Shown here: positions 1-5,974 of the stretch, in pieces
Numbering within the stretch: the stretch's first letter is position 1
Layout of the letters: every line of letters begins with the position of its first letter
Source of the DNA: an uncultured Candidatus Saccharibacteria bacterium
Lineage (GTDB): Bacteria; Patescibacteriota; Saccharimonadia; Saccharimonadales; Saccharimonadaceae
Direction: 5' to 3'
Length of the DNA: 13,946 nucleotides
Assembly: GCA_938018005.1 (NCBI GenBank)
Contig: CALIJG010000035.1
Coordinates: forward strand, 1-13,946
Translations under genes and position numbers: made by a program
The notes under the pieces: generated by a model
The model's input: only the letters and a program-made list of their open reading frames with translations
What the model was told of the DNA's origin: nothing
The model's database searches: none

Positions 1-24
1 GAGCAGCTGTTGTCCAAGCTGCTC
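1..24. repeat. GC-rich inverted repeat at left edge
   Basis: GAGCAGCT and AGCTGCTC form an 8-bp perfect stem around the 8-nt loop GTTGTCCA. No T-run follows on the plus strand, and the minus-strand 3' side is off the window. It could be the hairpin of a terminator for the membrane-protein genes on the minus strand, or chance within a coding sequence that continues outside. The first 60 bases are richer in G+C than what follows. Confidence 0.35.
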
Positions 25-123
25 GCCGCCTGGCTGCACCAGAAGCTGGGGGACCCACAAAGTAATAGTCAGGCCACCTGCACCGAGCGCTATGGGTGTT
101 GGCAGTTAGCTAGTCTTGAGGGA

Positions 124-657
124 TTATAACAGAGCCCTGCTTTGCAGTTGCCTCATTGATGCTGACCGTCCCAACTGATACCATAGGTATACCGCGCCGA
201 GTGTGATCATGATAATACCCATCAGTACCGCGAGAGGATTGGCGAATGCCATGACGTCCTGCTGTGGTTGACTATGTATGAGTGCTTTGTACCCTATCTC
301 GACACCCGCAAGCAGTGGATAGAGCAGTGTAACACCGAGCCCAAAACCTTCTTCGCGATAGCGCTGCCCCGAGCGACAGGTGTAAGTATGGATCAGCGCA
401 ATTGCCTCAATAATGAGGGCAATCCCGAGTATCCAGAATAAACCTACGACAACATACTCTATCCAAATCAAGAACGCAAACGGCCCAATGGCAGAGACTG
501 CTACTGCCCAGCCAAGATAGATGAGCCACCCAGCAGTACCAAGGAGGCCAAGTGCTCCACCAACCATCGCACAGCGAACCAGTGGTGGGCAGGACAGTGA
601 GGGCGAAGACGATTCTTTAGTGGGTTGTGTATGTGGTGATGTCGTGCGAGCTGCCAT
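124..657 (-). CDS. Four-helix membrane protein, paralog B (177 aa)
   Basis: I do not recognise the family. The protein has a Ser/Thr/Pro-rich N-terminal tail (about residues 1-25). About four hydrophobic segments follow, near residues 31-55, 60-90, 106-127 and 137-161, then a short basic tail. It is clearly a paralog of the gene immediately upstream (738-1262): the two share SCPPLVRCAM, GALGLLGTAGWL, YLGW and QRYREEGF, while the last third diverges. The ATG at 657 is preceded by an AGGAGG ribosome binding site at 667-672 with a 9-nt spacer. It has its own candidate promoter, whose -35 lies in a fossil of the dnaB 3' end (see 688-716). It was probably created by tandem duplication. The function is unknown; co-localisation with dnaB shows position rather than role. 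Confidence 0.85.
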   Translation of the reverse strand: MAARTTSPHTQPTKESSSPSLSCPPLVRCAMVGGALGLLGTAGWLIYLGWAVAVSAIGPFAFLIWIEYVVVGLFWILGIALIIEAIALIHTYTCRSGQRYREEGFGLGVTLLYPLLAGVEIGYKALIHSQPQQDVMAFANPLAVLMGIIMITLGAVYLWYQLGRSASMRQLQSRALL

Positions 658-687
658 TGCTGTGGTCCTCCTATGTGTAATAGTTAT

Positions 688-716
688 AGCATAGCATTAA
701 TTATGCCACCTGTCGA
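688..716 (-). promoter_or_regulatory. Candidate promoter of membrane paralog B
   Basis: Read on the minus strand: -35 TCGACA (711-716), 17-nt spacer, -10 TATGCT (688-693). The same architecture precedes paralog A. The -35 hexamer lies inside the fossil dnaB codons, which would explain why this scar has been kept. Assigned by consensus match only. Confidence 0.45.
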
Positions 717-729
717 GGCTCATGAAGCG
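697..729 (-). pseudogene. Fossil of the dnaB C-terminal codons
   Basis: Eleven codons ending in TAA read R-F-M-S-L-D-R-W-H-N. They match the final residues of the intact DnaB encoded at 1302-1334 except R to W and D to N. No more of dnaB is present: the sequence beyond 729 belongs to the end of paralog A. It is a duplication scar and is not expected to be translated. Confidence 0.8.
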
Positions 730-737
730 TGGTACGT

Positions 738-1262
738 CTATAAACCTAGAAGTCTTTTTCGCGCAGCTTTGCTGTGTATTAGTGCTGAGTATCCCATCGA
801 ATACCACATACACACAGCACTCAGAGTAGTTACTATAATGCCGAAGGAACACAACTGTGGGTTCGACGAAAACACATGAATTTGCTGCGCAGACAAAGCA
901 TTATAGACGGCTTCGCCCGCTATTAATAGCGGAAAGAACAGTGCCAAGGCGAGCCAAAATCCCTCTTCGCGATAGCGCTGGTTACCACGGCCGGTGTATG
1001 TACGAATAATTGCAATTCCTTCGATAATAAGCGTAACACTCAGCCACCAGAAAAGAGTTATCAAGCTAATATGTAACAAAAAATATGGTGTAAAGAGAAA
1101 AACTGCGAACATCCAGCCAAGATACATCAGCCACCCAGCAGTGCCAAGGAGGCCAAGTGCTCCACAGATCATCGCACAGCGGACTAGGGGCGGACAAGAT
1201 GATGAGGCGGCAGATGGCTCTTTGGTTAGTTGTTTGCGTGATGATGTGGTGTGGGCTGCCAT
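738..1262 (-). CDS. Four-helix membrane protein, paralog A (174 aa)
   Basis: This is the partner of the 177-residue protein downstream, with the same plan. A polar Ser/Thr-rich N-terminus is followed by the shared SCPPLVRCAM block, four hydrophobic segments (about residues 31-57, 60-88, 103-122 and 137-160), QRYREEGF between helices 2 and 3, and a short basic C-terminus. The ATG at 1262 has AGGAGA about 8 nt upstream. It lies 39 nt after the dnaB stop, so it can be co-transcribed with dnaX-dnaB, and it also has a candidate promoter overlapping the dnaB 3' end (1293-1321). As it directly follows intact dnaB, it occupies the ancestral position of the pair. The family and function are not recognised. 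Confidence 0.85.
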   Translation of the reverse strand: MAAHTTSSRKQLTKEPSAASSSCPPLVRCAMICGALGLLGTAGWLMYLGWMFAVFLFTPYFLLHISLITLFWWLSVTLIIEGIAIIRTYTGRGNQRYREEGFWLALALFFPLLIAGEAVYNALSAQQIHVFSSNPQLCSFGIIVTTLSAVCMWYSMGYSALIHSKAARKRLLGL

Positions 1263-1270
1263 TGCGACGG

Positions 1271-1334
1271 TTCTCCTATGTGTAATAACTATAGTATAGT
1301 ATCAATCATGCCGCCTGTCGAGGCTCATGAAGCG
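1271..1334 (-). repeat. Direct repeat copy B (dnaB end, promoter and RBS)
   Basis: This is the parental copy of the 64-bp block at 666-729. It spans the last codons of intact dnaB, the promoter and the ribosome binding site of paralog A. The offset between copies is a constant 605 bp with no indels. Confidence 0.85.
1293..1321 (-). promoter_or_regulatory. Candidate promoter of membrane paralog A
   Basis: Minus strand: -35 TCGACA (1316-1321) inside the dnaB reading frame, 17-nt spacer, -10 TATACT (1293-1298) just after the dnaB stop. It would let the membrane gene be expressed apart from the replication genes. Confidence 0.5.
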
Positions 1335-2654
1335 CAGCCGCTCGGGGTGGAAGTAGAGTTGGATCTTGCCCACTGGGCCATTGCGGTGCTTGGCGATAAT
1401 AAGATCGGTGATATTTTGGAACTCAGGATTGTCTGGCTCGTAGTAGCCGGGCCGGTAAATAAAGGAGACGATATCGGCGTCTTGCTCAATCGAGCCCGAT
1501 TCACGCAGGTCGGCCAATTGTGGCACCGGCGGGGTGCGCGACTCCACCGAGCGGCTTAGCTGGCTCAGAGCAATGACCGGTACATTGAGCTCGCGGGCAA
1601 TGAGCTTCAGCCCGCGCGATATCTCACTCACCTCTTGAACACGGTTGCCATTATGGTTGCCATTGGCCTGCATCAGCTGCAAGTAGTCAACGATCACCAG
1701 CCCAAGCTGCTGATCGTGCATGGCGCGCCGTGCCTTGGTGCGCATCTCGAGGACGCTCAGGCCTGGCGTATCATCGATGAAGATGGGTGCTTCGGCCATC
1801 TCACCCATTGCCTCGGAGAGCTTAGCCCAGTCATCATCACTGAGATTACCAGTGCGGATATTCCAGCTATCCACACCACTGGCATCAGCGAGCATGCGGT
1901 CGGTGAGCTGTTCCTTGCTCATCTCGAGTGAAAAGAAGAGAACGGGCTTTTTCTCGATCGTTGCGACATTGTAGGCGAGGTTTGTTACCAGTGTCGTCTT
2001 ACCCATGGCGGGGCGAGCTGCAATAATAATAAGGTCGGAGCGCTGCAGGCCAGCCGTCATCGTGTCGAGGTCGCGGTACCCCGTGCGAATGCCGCGCAGC
2101 TGTCCTTTGTTGCGGTGCAGCTCTTCAATACGGTCGAAGCTATCGGTGAGAATACTCTCTAGGCTCACGAGGTCTTGCTTGAGTGACTGGTCAGACACAC
2201 TAAAGAGCTCTGCCTCGGCCTTTTCGAGCAGCTCTTGGGTGGTGGTATTTTCGTCGAAGCCAAGTTGGCTAATATCGGCACTGGCTTTAATGAGCCGTCG
2301 CCGCACTGCTTTTTGGGCAACGATCTCGGCATAGCTACTGGCATGAGCTGCAGTAGGGACGTAGTTGGTTAGCTCGGTCAGATAGGCCGAGCCGCCTACC
2401 TCGGCAAGCTGATCTTTCTTTTGCAATTCATTCGTCAGCGTGAGGAGATCAACTGGCTTGTGCCGCTCGTAAAGGCGCATCATCGCTCCAAAGATCATCG
2501 CGTGACGCTTATCATAAAAGTCTTCTGCGCCGACATGCTCGCTAGCATCGGCCAAGACTTCTTCGTCGATAAGTACTGCACCAAGCAAACTCATCTCAGC
2601 ATCGAGACTTTGTGGTGGTACTTTGCCTTTTGGTTGAGGTGATTGGTCAGCCAT
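1302..2654 (-). CDS. dnaB: Replicative DNA helicase DnaB
   Basis: Hexameric 5'-3' helicase that unwinds the parental duplex at the replication fork. The 450 residues are the usual length for the family. The N-terminal DnaB domain (about 11-115) contains SLLGAVLID and the YLTEL/VPTAAH block. A linker helix leads to the RecA-like motor (about 185-445). The Walker A motif is ARPAMGKT (213-220), the catalytic Glu lies in FFSLEMS (E244), and Walker B is VIVDYLQLM (320-328). The arginine-finger region KHRNGPVG is at 422-429. There is no intein. The ATG at 2654 lies inside the end of dnaX, an 8-bp overlap, with GGAGGAG (2670-2676) as ribosome binding site within dnaX. This points to translational coupling. 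The last codons also carry the -35 box of the following membrane gene and are duplicated at 697-729. Confidence 0.98.
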   Translation of the reverse strand: MADQSPQPKGKVPPQSLDAEMSLLGAVLIDEEVLADASEHVGAEDFYDKRHAMIFGAMMRLYERHKPVDLLTLTNELQKKDQLAEVGGSAYLTELTNYVPTAAHASSYAEIVAQKAVRRRLIKASADISQLGFDENTTTQELLEKAEAELFSVSDQSLKQDLVSLESILTDSFDRIEELHRNKGQLRGIRTGYRDLDTMTAGLQRSDLIIIAARPAMGKTTLVTNLAYNVATIEKKPVLFFSLEMSKEQLTDRMLADASGVDSWNIRTGNLSDDDWAKLSEAMGEMAEAPIFIDDTPGLSVLEMRTKARRAMHDQQLGLVIVDYLQLMQANGNHNGNRVQEVSEISRGLKLIARELNVPVIALSQLSRSVESRTPPVPQLADLRESGSIEQDADIVSFIYRPGYYEPDNPEFQNITDLIIAKHRNGPVGKIQLYFHPERLRFMSLDRRHD

Positions 2655-4149
2655 CGATAGTAATCTCTTCTCCTCCCCCCATCATAGCAAGAATGGCGGC
2701 TTTTTGGCGATCTTTGGGCGGCTTACTGGTAGCTAAAACGGCGATCTCTGCAGTGATGCTAAGGCGATTTAGTGCTGCGCTGAGTGTTGGGAGGGCGCGA
2801 TCGATCTGCATTTTGGCGAATTTTTTGCCAGCGTAGATCGTTAGTGTCTGGCCGTCAAACGCGTACCCTGCCTTGGCGAGGTACGTGCGCGCTCCGACTG
2901 CTCCGACCGCATCGAGAAACTGCTCCCATGGGAAGTCGATTGGCATGGAACTTGCTGCGGGCGTTTCATTGTTCGCTGCAGAAACGCTTGGTTGCTTGGC
3001 TGATGTATGGTCAGTAGCGGAAGCACTTGGAGTACCAGACTGACCAGCCGATGATGCTGCCGCACCATCCGTCTCCTGATGAGGAGAGCCTGAAGAAGGA
3101 GCTACAGGAGATGTTTGCGATGATGGTGTAGCTGGTGAGTGGGTATATGACGCAACTGGCTCACTGACGGTAGTAGGTGATGGCTGACGATGAGGCGCTG
3201 TGACTGGTGGCGCTGCCCGGCTTGCAAGAGCGGTGAGCAGCGCAATACGCGGCCAACCGGCCCGCGGCACAGCCAGTAGTTTATCGAGTAATGGCAACAG
3301 TGCTGCGTCCTCTACAACACGCTGGCGCGCGATACTAAGCAGCTGCTCGGCAAGAAGCTCAGCCGGTGTGCCAGCTGCCTCAGCCTCATCAATTAGCTGG
3401 GCGGCGCGACCAATATCTGCCGTAGCATAAGCAGCCAGCAGCCCCTCTACTAGCTCATCCTGCGCAAGGCCCAGCACCTCTGCGACCATCGCGCGGTCGA
3501 TCGTCTCATCACTTAGTGAGTGCAGTTGGTCGAGCAAACTAATGCTATCTCGAAAGCTCCCCTTCCCTTGCTCCGCAATCAGCTCCAGCGCATCGGGTGT
3601 AATGGCAATCTTCTCTTGCTCAGCAATAAACGCCAAATGCTTGGCTGCATCACGTGGACTAATTGCTCGGAAATTGAAGCGCTGCACTCGGCTGAGAATC
3701 GTCGCGGGGAGCTTGTCGGCGTCGGTGGTCGCAAGAATGAAGACAACGTGCTCGGGTGGCTCTTCTAGCGTCTTGAGCAAGGCATTAAAGGCCGACTTGC
3801 TAAGCATATGAACTTCATCGATAATGTAGATCTTTTTTGGGCTGCTGGTTGGTGCAATTTGCACCTTGTCGCGCAAATCACGGATATCCTCCACCGAGTT
3901 ATTGCTCGCTGCGTCGATCTCGATGATGTCGAGATGGGTCGACTCATCGGTGTATGGTAGACCGTTGATCTCGTGCGCCAAGATACGGGCGATCGATGTC
4001 TTACCCACTCCACGTGGCCCCGTCAGGAGATAGGCATGGGCAATATGCCCACGAGCAATTGCCCGCTGCAAAATCCGCGTGATATGCGACTGCCCCACAA
4101 TCTCATCAAGCGACCGACTCCGATACGTCCGATATAGTGCTCTGCTCAT
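2647..4149 (-). CDS. dnaX: DNA polymerase III gamma/tau subunit DnaX (zinc module absent)
   Basis: AAA+ clamp-loader ATPase that loads the sliding clamp. The N-terminus MSRALYRTYRSRSLDEIVGQ is typical of the family and fixes the start. Visible motifs: Walker A GPRGVGKT (44-51), Walker B IIDEVH (109-114), sensor 1 ATT (140-142), SRV (153-155) where SRC is usual, and sensor 2 Arg in GSFRDS (197-202). The four-cysteine zinc insertion normally found between Walker A and EIDAAS is missing; the segment is only about 20 residues with no Cys. A low-complexity Ser/Pro/Thr/Ala linker (about 312-402) leads to a conserved C-terminal domain (403-500). The gene overlaps dnaB by 8 bp. No Shine-Dalgarno precedes the ATG; a -10 box ends 8 bases before it, suggesting a leaderless message. 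An A-AAA-AAG heptamer occurs at 3832-3838 but is judged coincidental. Confidence 0.96.
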   Translation of the reverse strand: MSRALYRTYRSRSLDEIVGQSHITRILQRAIARGHIAHAYLLTGPRGVGKTSIARILAHEINGLPYTDESTHLDIIEIDAASNNSVEDIRDLRDKVQIAPTSSPKKIYIIDEVHMLSKSAFNALLKTLEEPPEHVVFILATTDADKLPATILSRVQRFNFRAISPRDAAKHLAFIAEQEKIAITPDALELIAEQGKGSFRDSISLLDQLHSLSDETIDRAMVAEVLGLAQDELVEGLLAAYATADIGRAAQLIDEAEAAGTPAELLAEQLLSIARQRVVEDAALLPLLDKLLAVPRAGWPRIALLTALASRAAPPVTAPHRQPSPTTVSEPVASYTHSPATPSSQTSPVAPSSGSPHQETDGAAASSAGQSGTPSASATDHTSAKQPSVSAANNETPAASSMPIDFPWEQFLDAVGAVGARTYLAKAGYAFDGQTLTIYAGKKFAKMQIDRALPTLSAALNRLSITAEIAVLATSKPPKDRQKAAILAMMGGGEEITIDG

Positions 4150-4156
4150 TTGCTAT

Positions 4157-4162
4157 ATTATA
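4157..4162 (-). promoter_or_regulatory. -10 box of dnaX, leaderless configuration
   Basis: A perfect TATAAT on the minus strand is followed by only 7 nt (ATAGCAA) before the dnaX ATG. Transcription should therefore begin at or within a base or two of the start codon. No convincing -35 hexamer is visible, and no purine-rich ribosome binding site exists upstream. Confidence 0.6.
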
Positions 4163-4223
4163 CCGCAGAATGGACGGAGATGCGATCGAAGTGTTAACTT
4201 CTGTATTGATCCTATACATGCAA

Positions 4224-4253
4224 TTGTACAAAACCACCACAGGATGGTAGCAT
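4224..4253 (+). promoter_or_regulatory. Candidate promoter of the Imm5-like gene
   Basis: -35 TTGTAC (4224-4229), 18-nt spacer, -10 TAGCAT (4248-4253) with an extended TG one base upstream. A start near 4260 would give a leader of about 28 nt. It diverges from the dnaX promoter. Confidence 0.4.
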
Positions 4254-4287
4254 GTGGTCTGTAATTAGTAAGCAAGCAGTCTCGTAG

Positions 4288-4914
4288 ATGATCGATATGA
4301 ACAACCTCAACCAACAACTACAACTCGGCCGCGAAGAACTCGCCGCAAACGACAAAGCAATCCTCTCACTACAGCGCCGTATTGCGATCTGGCGAGCAAT
4401 GATCGATGAGAACGACGCCGACCTCTCGTATCACATTCGTCTCCGGCTCAATACAATGTGTGTCCGCCACGTACAAGATGTTTGGTATCGTGCTTTCCCT
4501 GATGATTCTGGAGTCGAAGATCTTCTCACGCTCGCACAGAATGTTGCAGATGGACAGGCTGATCCAGTAGAAGCAGAGGAGCGTGCACGCAGCTACCTTG
4601 AAGAGCTTCTCTTCGATGTGGAGCTCGACAGCATCACCGAGCCAGCAACCTTCGTGGCCGATGCCGCAGCTAGTGCTGTCATGTCAGCCTGTCATCGAGA
4701 TCTATACTACGAAGTCGATATGGATAGCGATCTCAAGGATGACGATCTACTGCCAGATTCCCTCGATTTGAGCTACGCCTGCTCGGCTGCTGCTGCTCGC
4801 GGGTTGAATTGGCAAGCTGCCGAAGATGTTGATATTAACGCTCGTCGTGCATTTTGGACATGGTATCTTGATGAGGCGATTCCTGCAGCAGTGGATGGTA
4901 AATCACTAAAATAA
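4288..4914 (+). CDS. Imm5-like immunity protein (orphan)
   Basis: 208 residues, helical and acidic, with no signal peptide or membrane segment, so probably cytosolic. The overall pattern resembles the Imm5 family of polymorphic-toxin immunity proteins as I remember it. An N-terminal helical region is followed by a VWYRAFP segment with a following acidic helix (about 66-100). Then come an Ala-rich helix (ADAAASAV, 125-132), an acidic loop (143-160), a second Ala-rich helix (164-171), and the terminal signature RRAFWTWYLDEAIPAA (186-201). Imm5 proteins are predicted to neutralise secreted effectors. No toxin gene is adjacent, so it may protect against toxins made by other cells. Two ATGs (4288, 4297) are possible and neither has a clear Shine-Dalgarno. 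It is the only plus-strand gene among minus-strand housekeeping genes and has its own promoter and terminator. Family assignment is from recalled pattern, not a search. Confidence 0.6.
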   Translation: MIDMNNLNQQLQLGREELAANDKAILSLQRRIAIWRAMIDENDADLSYHIRLRLNTMCVRHVQDVWYRAFPDDSGVEDLLTLAQNVADGQADPVEAEERARSYLEELLFDVELDSITEPATFVADAAASAVMSACHRDLYYEVDMDSDLKDDDLLPDSLDLSYACSAAAARGLNWQAAEDVDINARRAFWTWYLDEAIPAAVDGKSLK

Positions 4915-4928
4915 TTCACTATCAAACA

Positions 4929-4950
4929 GTAGTCAATTTATTTTGACTAC
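4929..4950. repeat. Perfect hairpin downstream of the Imm5-like gene
   Basis: GTAGTCAA and TTGACTAC form an 8-bp stem with loop TTTATT. It starts 15 nt after the stop codon. There is no T-run after it, so it is more likely an mRNA 3'-end stabiliser or protein site than the terminator itself, which follows at 4986. Confidence 0.5.
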
Positions 4951-4985
4951 ATGCTTAGTAGATAAAACGTATAAAATTACGCCTT

Positions 4986-5026
4986 AAAGCAACAACCGCT
5001 CCACATAGTAACGGTTGTTGCTTTTT
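4986..5026 (+). terminator. Rho-independent terminator (possibly bidirectional)
   Basis: A 13-bp perfect stem (4986-4998 with 5012-5024) encloses a 13-nt loop and runs into TTTTT on the plus strand. On the minus strand the stem ends in TTT, so it may also stop transcription of the 171-residue gene that converges on it from 5053. Confidence 0.85.
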
Positions 5027-5052
5027 ATAATGTACCTGTAGAGGTATATCTG

Positions 5053-5568
5053 CTATAACGGTGCTTCTACCGCTGCCCACGTTGCGTCGGGTTTGTCTTC
5101 AGGGATAATGACAGTGACCTGATGACCAATCTCAATCCGGAAGAATGTCACACTTGCCAGCAGGATTCGGTATTCTCTCCCCTGTGCTTCCACGTAGTAC
5201 GCGCCATCGTGTTGGGTGAGCGTGCCGATAATCTGCTTGCGCTCCACTCGCTTGATTTGCTTGTAGATAAAGCCGCCATCGTCGGCAATTGTCAGCTTAA
5301 GCTTGTCGCCCTCAACAAGCTTAGACTTGCTAGCGTAGTTGGCTGGCACGGGATAATTCTTGCCATCGGCATCGACCATCACCTGCCCGTCAAAGATTCC
5401 TTCGACTATCTTACCTGACACTTCTTCGCGACTATTGCTTGGTACGACAACTTCGCCATCGTCACCAATAATACTCATCAATAATTCCTTTGCAGCGGCC
5501 AGGTTTGTTTCTGCCTCTTGAATCAGCGATCGTAATCGCTTCACCTGTTTCTCTGGTAATTCAGACAT
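5053..5568 (-). CDS. Conserved CPR-type protein with helical N-terminus (171 aa)
   Basis: No enzyme family is recognised. The N-terminus (about 1-37) is a charged amphipathic helix likely to form a coiled coil (KQVKRLRSLIQEAETN). After a short linker there is a beta-rich region with VEGIFDGQVM, YPVPANYASKSKLVEGD and KLTIADDGGFIYKQI, then a second beta-rich section ending WAAVEAPL. From memory, similar proteins sit near rplL in Saccharibacteria and other CPR genomes and are sometimes mislabelled L7/L12. The frame is open to a TTG at 5607, but that codon lies only 3 nt beyond the -10 box and would not be transcribed. I therefore chose the ATG at 5568. It lies about 38 nt into the predicted transcript, with weak GAG/AAGGA purine tracts before it. 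No signal peptide; presumably cytosolic. Confidence 0.8.
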   Translation of the reverse strand: MSELPEKQVKRLRSLIQEAETNLAAAKELLMSIIGDDGEVVVPSNSREEVSGKIVEGIFDGQVMVDADGKNYPVPANYASKSKLVEGDKLKLTIADDGGFIYKQIKRVERKQIIGTLTQHDGAYYVEAQGREYRILLASVTFFRIEIGHQVTVIIPEDKPDATWAAVEAPL

Positions 5569-5610
5569 ATTTTCTCGCAATTCCTTGTCTGTTTTCTTAG
5601 TTATCAACCC

Positions 5611-5641
5611 ATTATATAGCGATGGGGTGGGGCCTTGTCAA
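5611..5641 (-). promoter_or_regulatory. Strong promoter of the 171-residue gene
   Basis: Minus strand: perfect -35 TTGACA (5636-5641), 17-nt spacer, then TATATA (5613-5618), overlapping TATAAT at 5611-5616. The transcription start is expected near 5606. It is the best sigma-70-type match in the window. Confidence 0.75.
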
Positions 5642-5644
5642 GGC
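5632..5644. promoter_or_regulatory. Palindrome over the -35 box (operator candidate)
   Basis: GCCTTGTCAAGGC is a 13-bp inverted repeat, perfect around its central base, that covers the whole -35 hexamer. A dimeric repressor bound here would block the promoter. No regulator is identified, and with one site chance cannot be excluded. Confidence 0.35.
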
Positions 5645-5653
5645 GCTTGGTGG

Positions 5654-5662
5654 TTATCCACA
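5654..5662 (+). promoter_or_regulatory. Consensus DnaA box, isolated
   Basis: TTATCCACA matches the DnaA box consensus exactly. It coincides with the last codons and stop of the 77-residue gene. I saw no cluster of further boxes or AT-rich unwinding element nearby, so it is not evidence of an origin. Confidence 0.3.
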
Positions 5663-5887
5663 GCGATAACAGGGGTAGCCAATAGTTCGTTGTAAAAATG
5701 GTACAATGCTTAGAGCGCTACCCTCGATAGTATAACCAGCGAAGAGTAACCAGAGGAGACGAGCTCCTGCCCTCTCTGTATCTTGAACATGCCATCGCAG
5801 CTCTCTACCGACAATAATCAGTAGAGCATACCACGGCAATGGCCCAATAATCAGCAGGATGATAGCAGTGACAGTCATGATGCTCAT
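5654..5887 (-). CDS. Small membrane protein with two helices (77 aa)
   Basis: The protein begins MSIMTVTAIILLIIGPLPWY. It has a hydrophobic segment at about residues 4-25, a charged loop (GRELRWHVQDTERAGAR, about 27-43) and a second hydrophobic segment (about 44-64). It ends with a Cys-containing tail (CYRCG). The ATG at 5887 is preceded by GGAAGGGAG with a 6-7 nt spacer. An ATG 16 codons upstream lies inside the rplL terminator hairpin and is rejected. No promoter stands out: TACACT about 30 nt upstream is weak, so readthrough from rplL may drive it. The last codons and stop form a TTATCCACA sequence. Function and family are not recognised. Confidence 0.65.
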   Translation of the reverse strand: MSIMTVTAIILLIIGPLPWYALLIIVGRELRWHVQDTERAGARLLWLLFAGYTIEGSALSIVPFLQRTIGYPCYRCG

Positions 5888-5921
5888 GATATTCTCCCTT
5901 CCTTGGAAGTGTAAACCAACC

Positions 5922-5944
5922 AAAAACACACCCAAGCGGGTGTG
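5922..5944 (-). terminator. Rho-independent terminator after rplL
   Basis: Minus strand: CACACCC, loop GCTT, GGGTGTG, then TTTTT. The 7-bp GC-rich stem begins about 30 nt after the rplL stop and ends the rplJ-rplL unit. Confidence 0.9.
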
Positions 5945-5974
5945 CTGATGGTATCAATGCGGTCGGTAGGGTGA

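Larger units (their letters stand above)
666..729 (-). repeat. Direct repeat copy A: promoter, RBS and dnaB-tail fossil
   Basis: This 64-bp block aligns without gaps to 1271-1334 at a period of 605 bp. I count 56 of 64 identical bases, and all 8 differences are transitions. The block contains the ribosome binding site and promoter of the downstream membrane gene. It also contains 11 codons that read as the dnaB C-terminus followed by a stop (RFMSLDRWHN*, against RFMSLDRRHD* in dnaB itself). It is the left boundary scar of the duplication that produced the two membrane-protein genes. Confidence 0.85.

Noticed and set aside
1..129. Open frames at the left edge on both strands (plus-strand frame ends at 129; minus-strand frame runs off at 1)
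   Set aside because: Too short to identify. The plus frame would overlap the end of the membrane gene, and the minus frame lacks a convincing start codon.
1251..2836. Several plus-strand frames opposite dnaB and dnaX
   Set aside because: They are shadows of confidently identified minus-strand genes, without ribosome binding sites or domains.
3832..3838. In-frame A-AAA-AAG slippery heptamer in dnaX, as used for gamma production in E. coli
   Set aside because: It encodes the conserved Lys-Lys before Walker B (residues 105-106). A -1 shift meets a stop after a few codons, giving a truncated ATPase rather than a gamma form.
5569..5607. TTG start giving a 184-residue form of the CPR protein
   Set aside because: The codon is only 3 nt past the -10 box, so it would lie at or before the transcription start.
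5654..5662. Replication origin suggested by the TTATCCACA DnaA box near dnaX/dnaB
   Set aside because: It is a single box within codons, with no cluster and no AT-rich unwinding region.
5888..5935. Longer start for the 77-residue membrane protein
   Set aside because: That ATG lies inside the rplL terminator hairpin; the internal ATG has a proper ribosome binding site.
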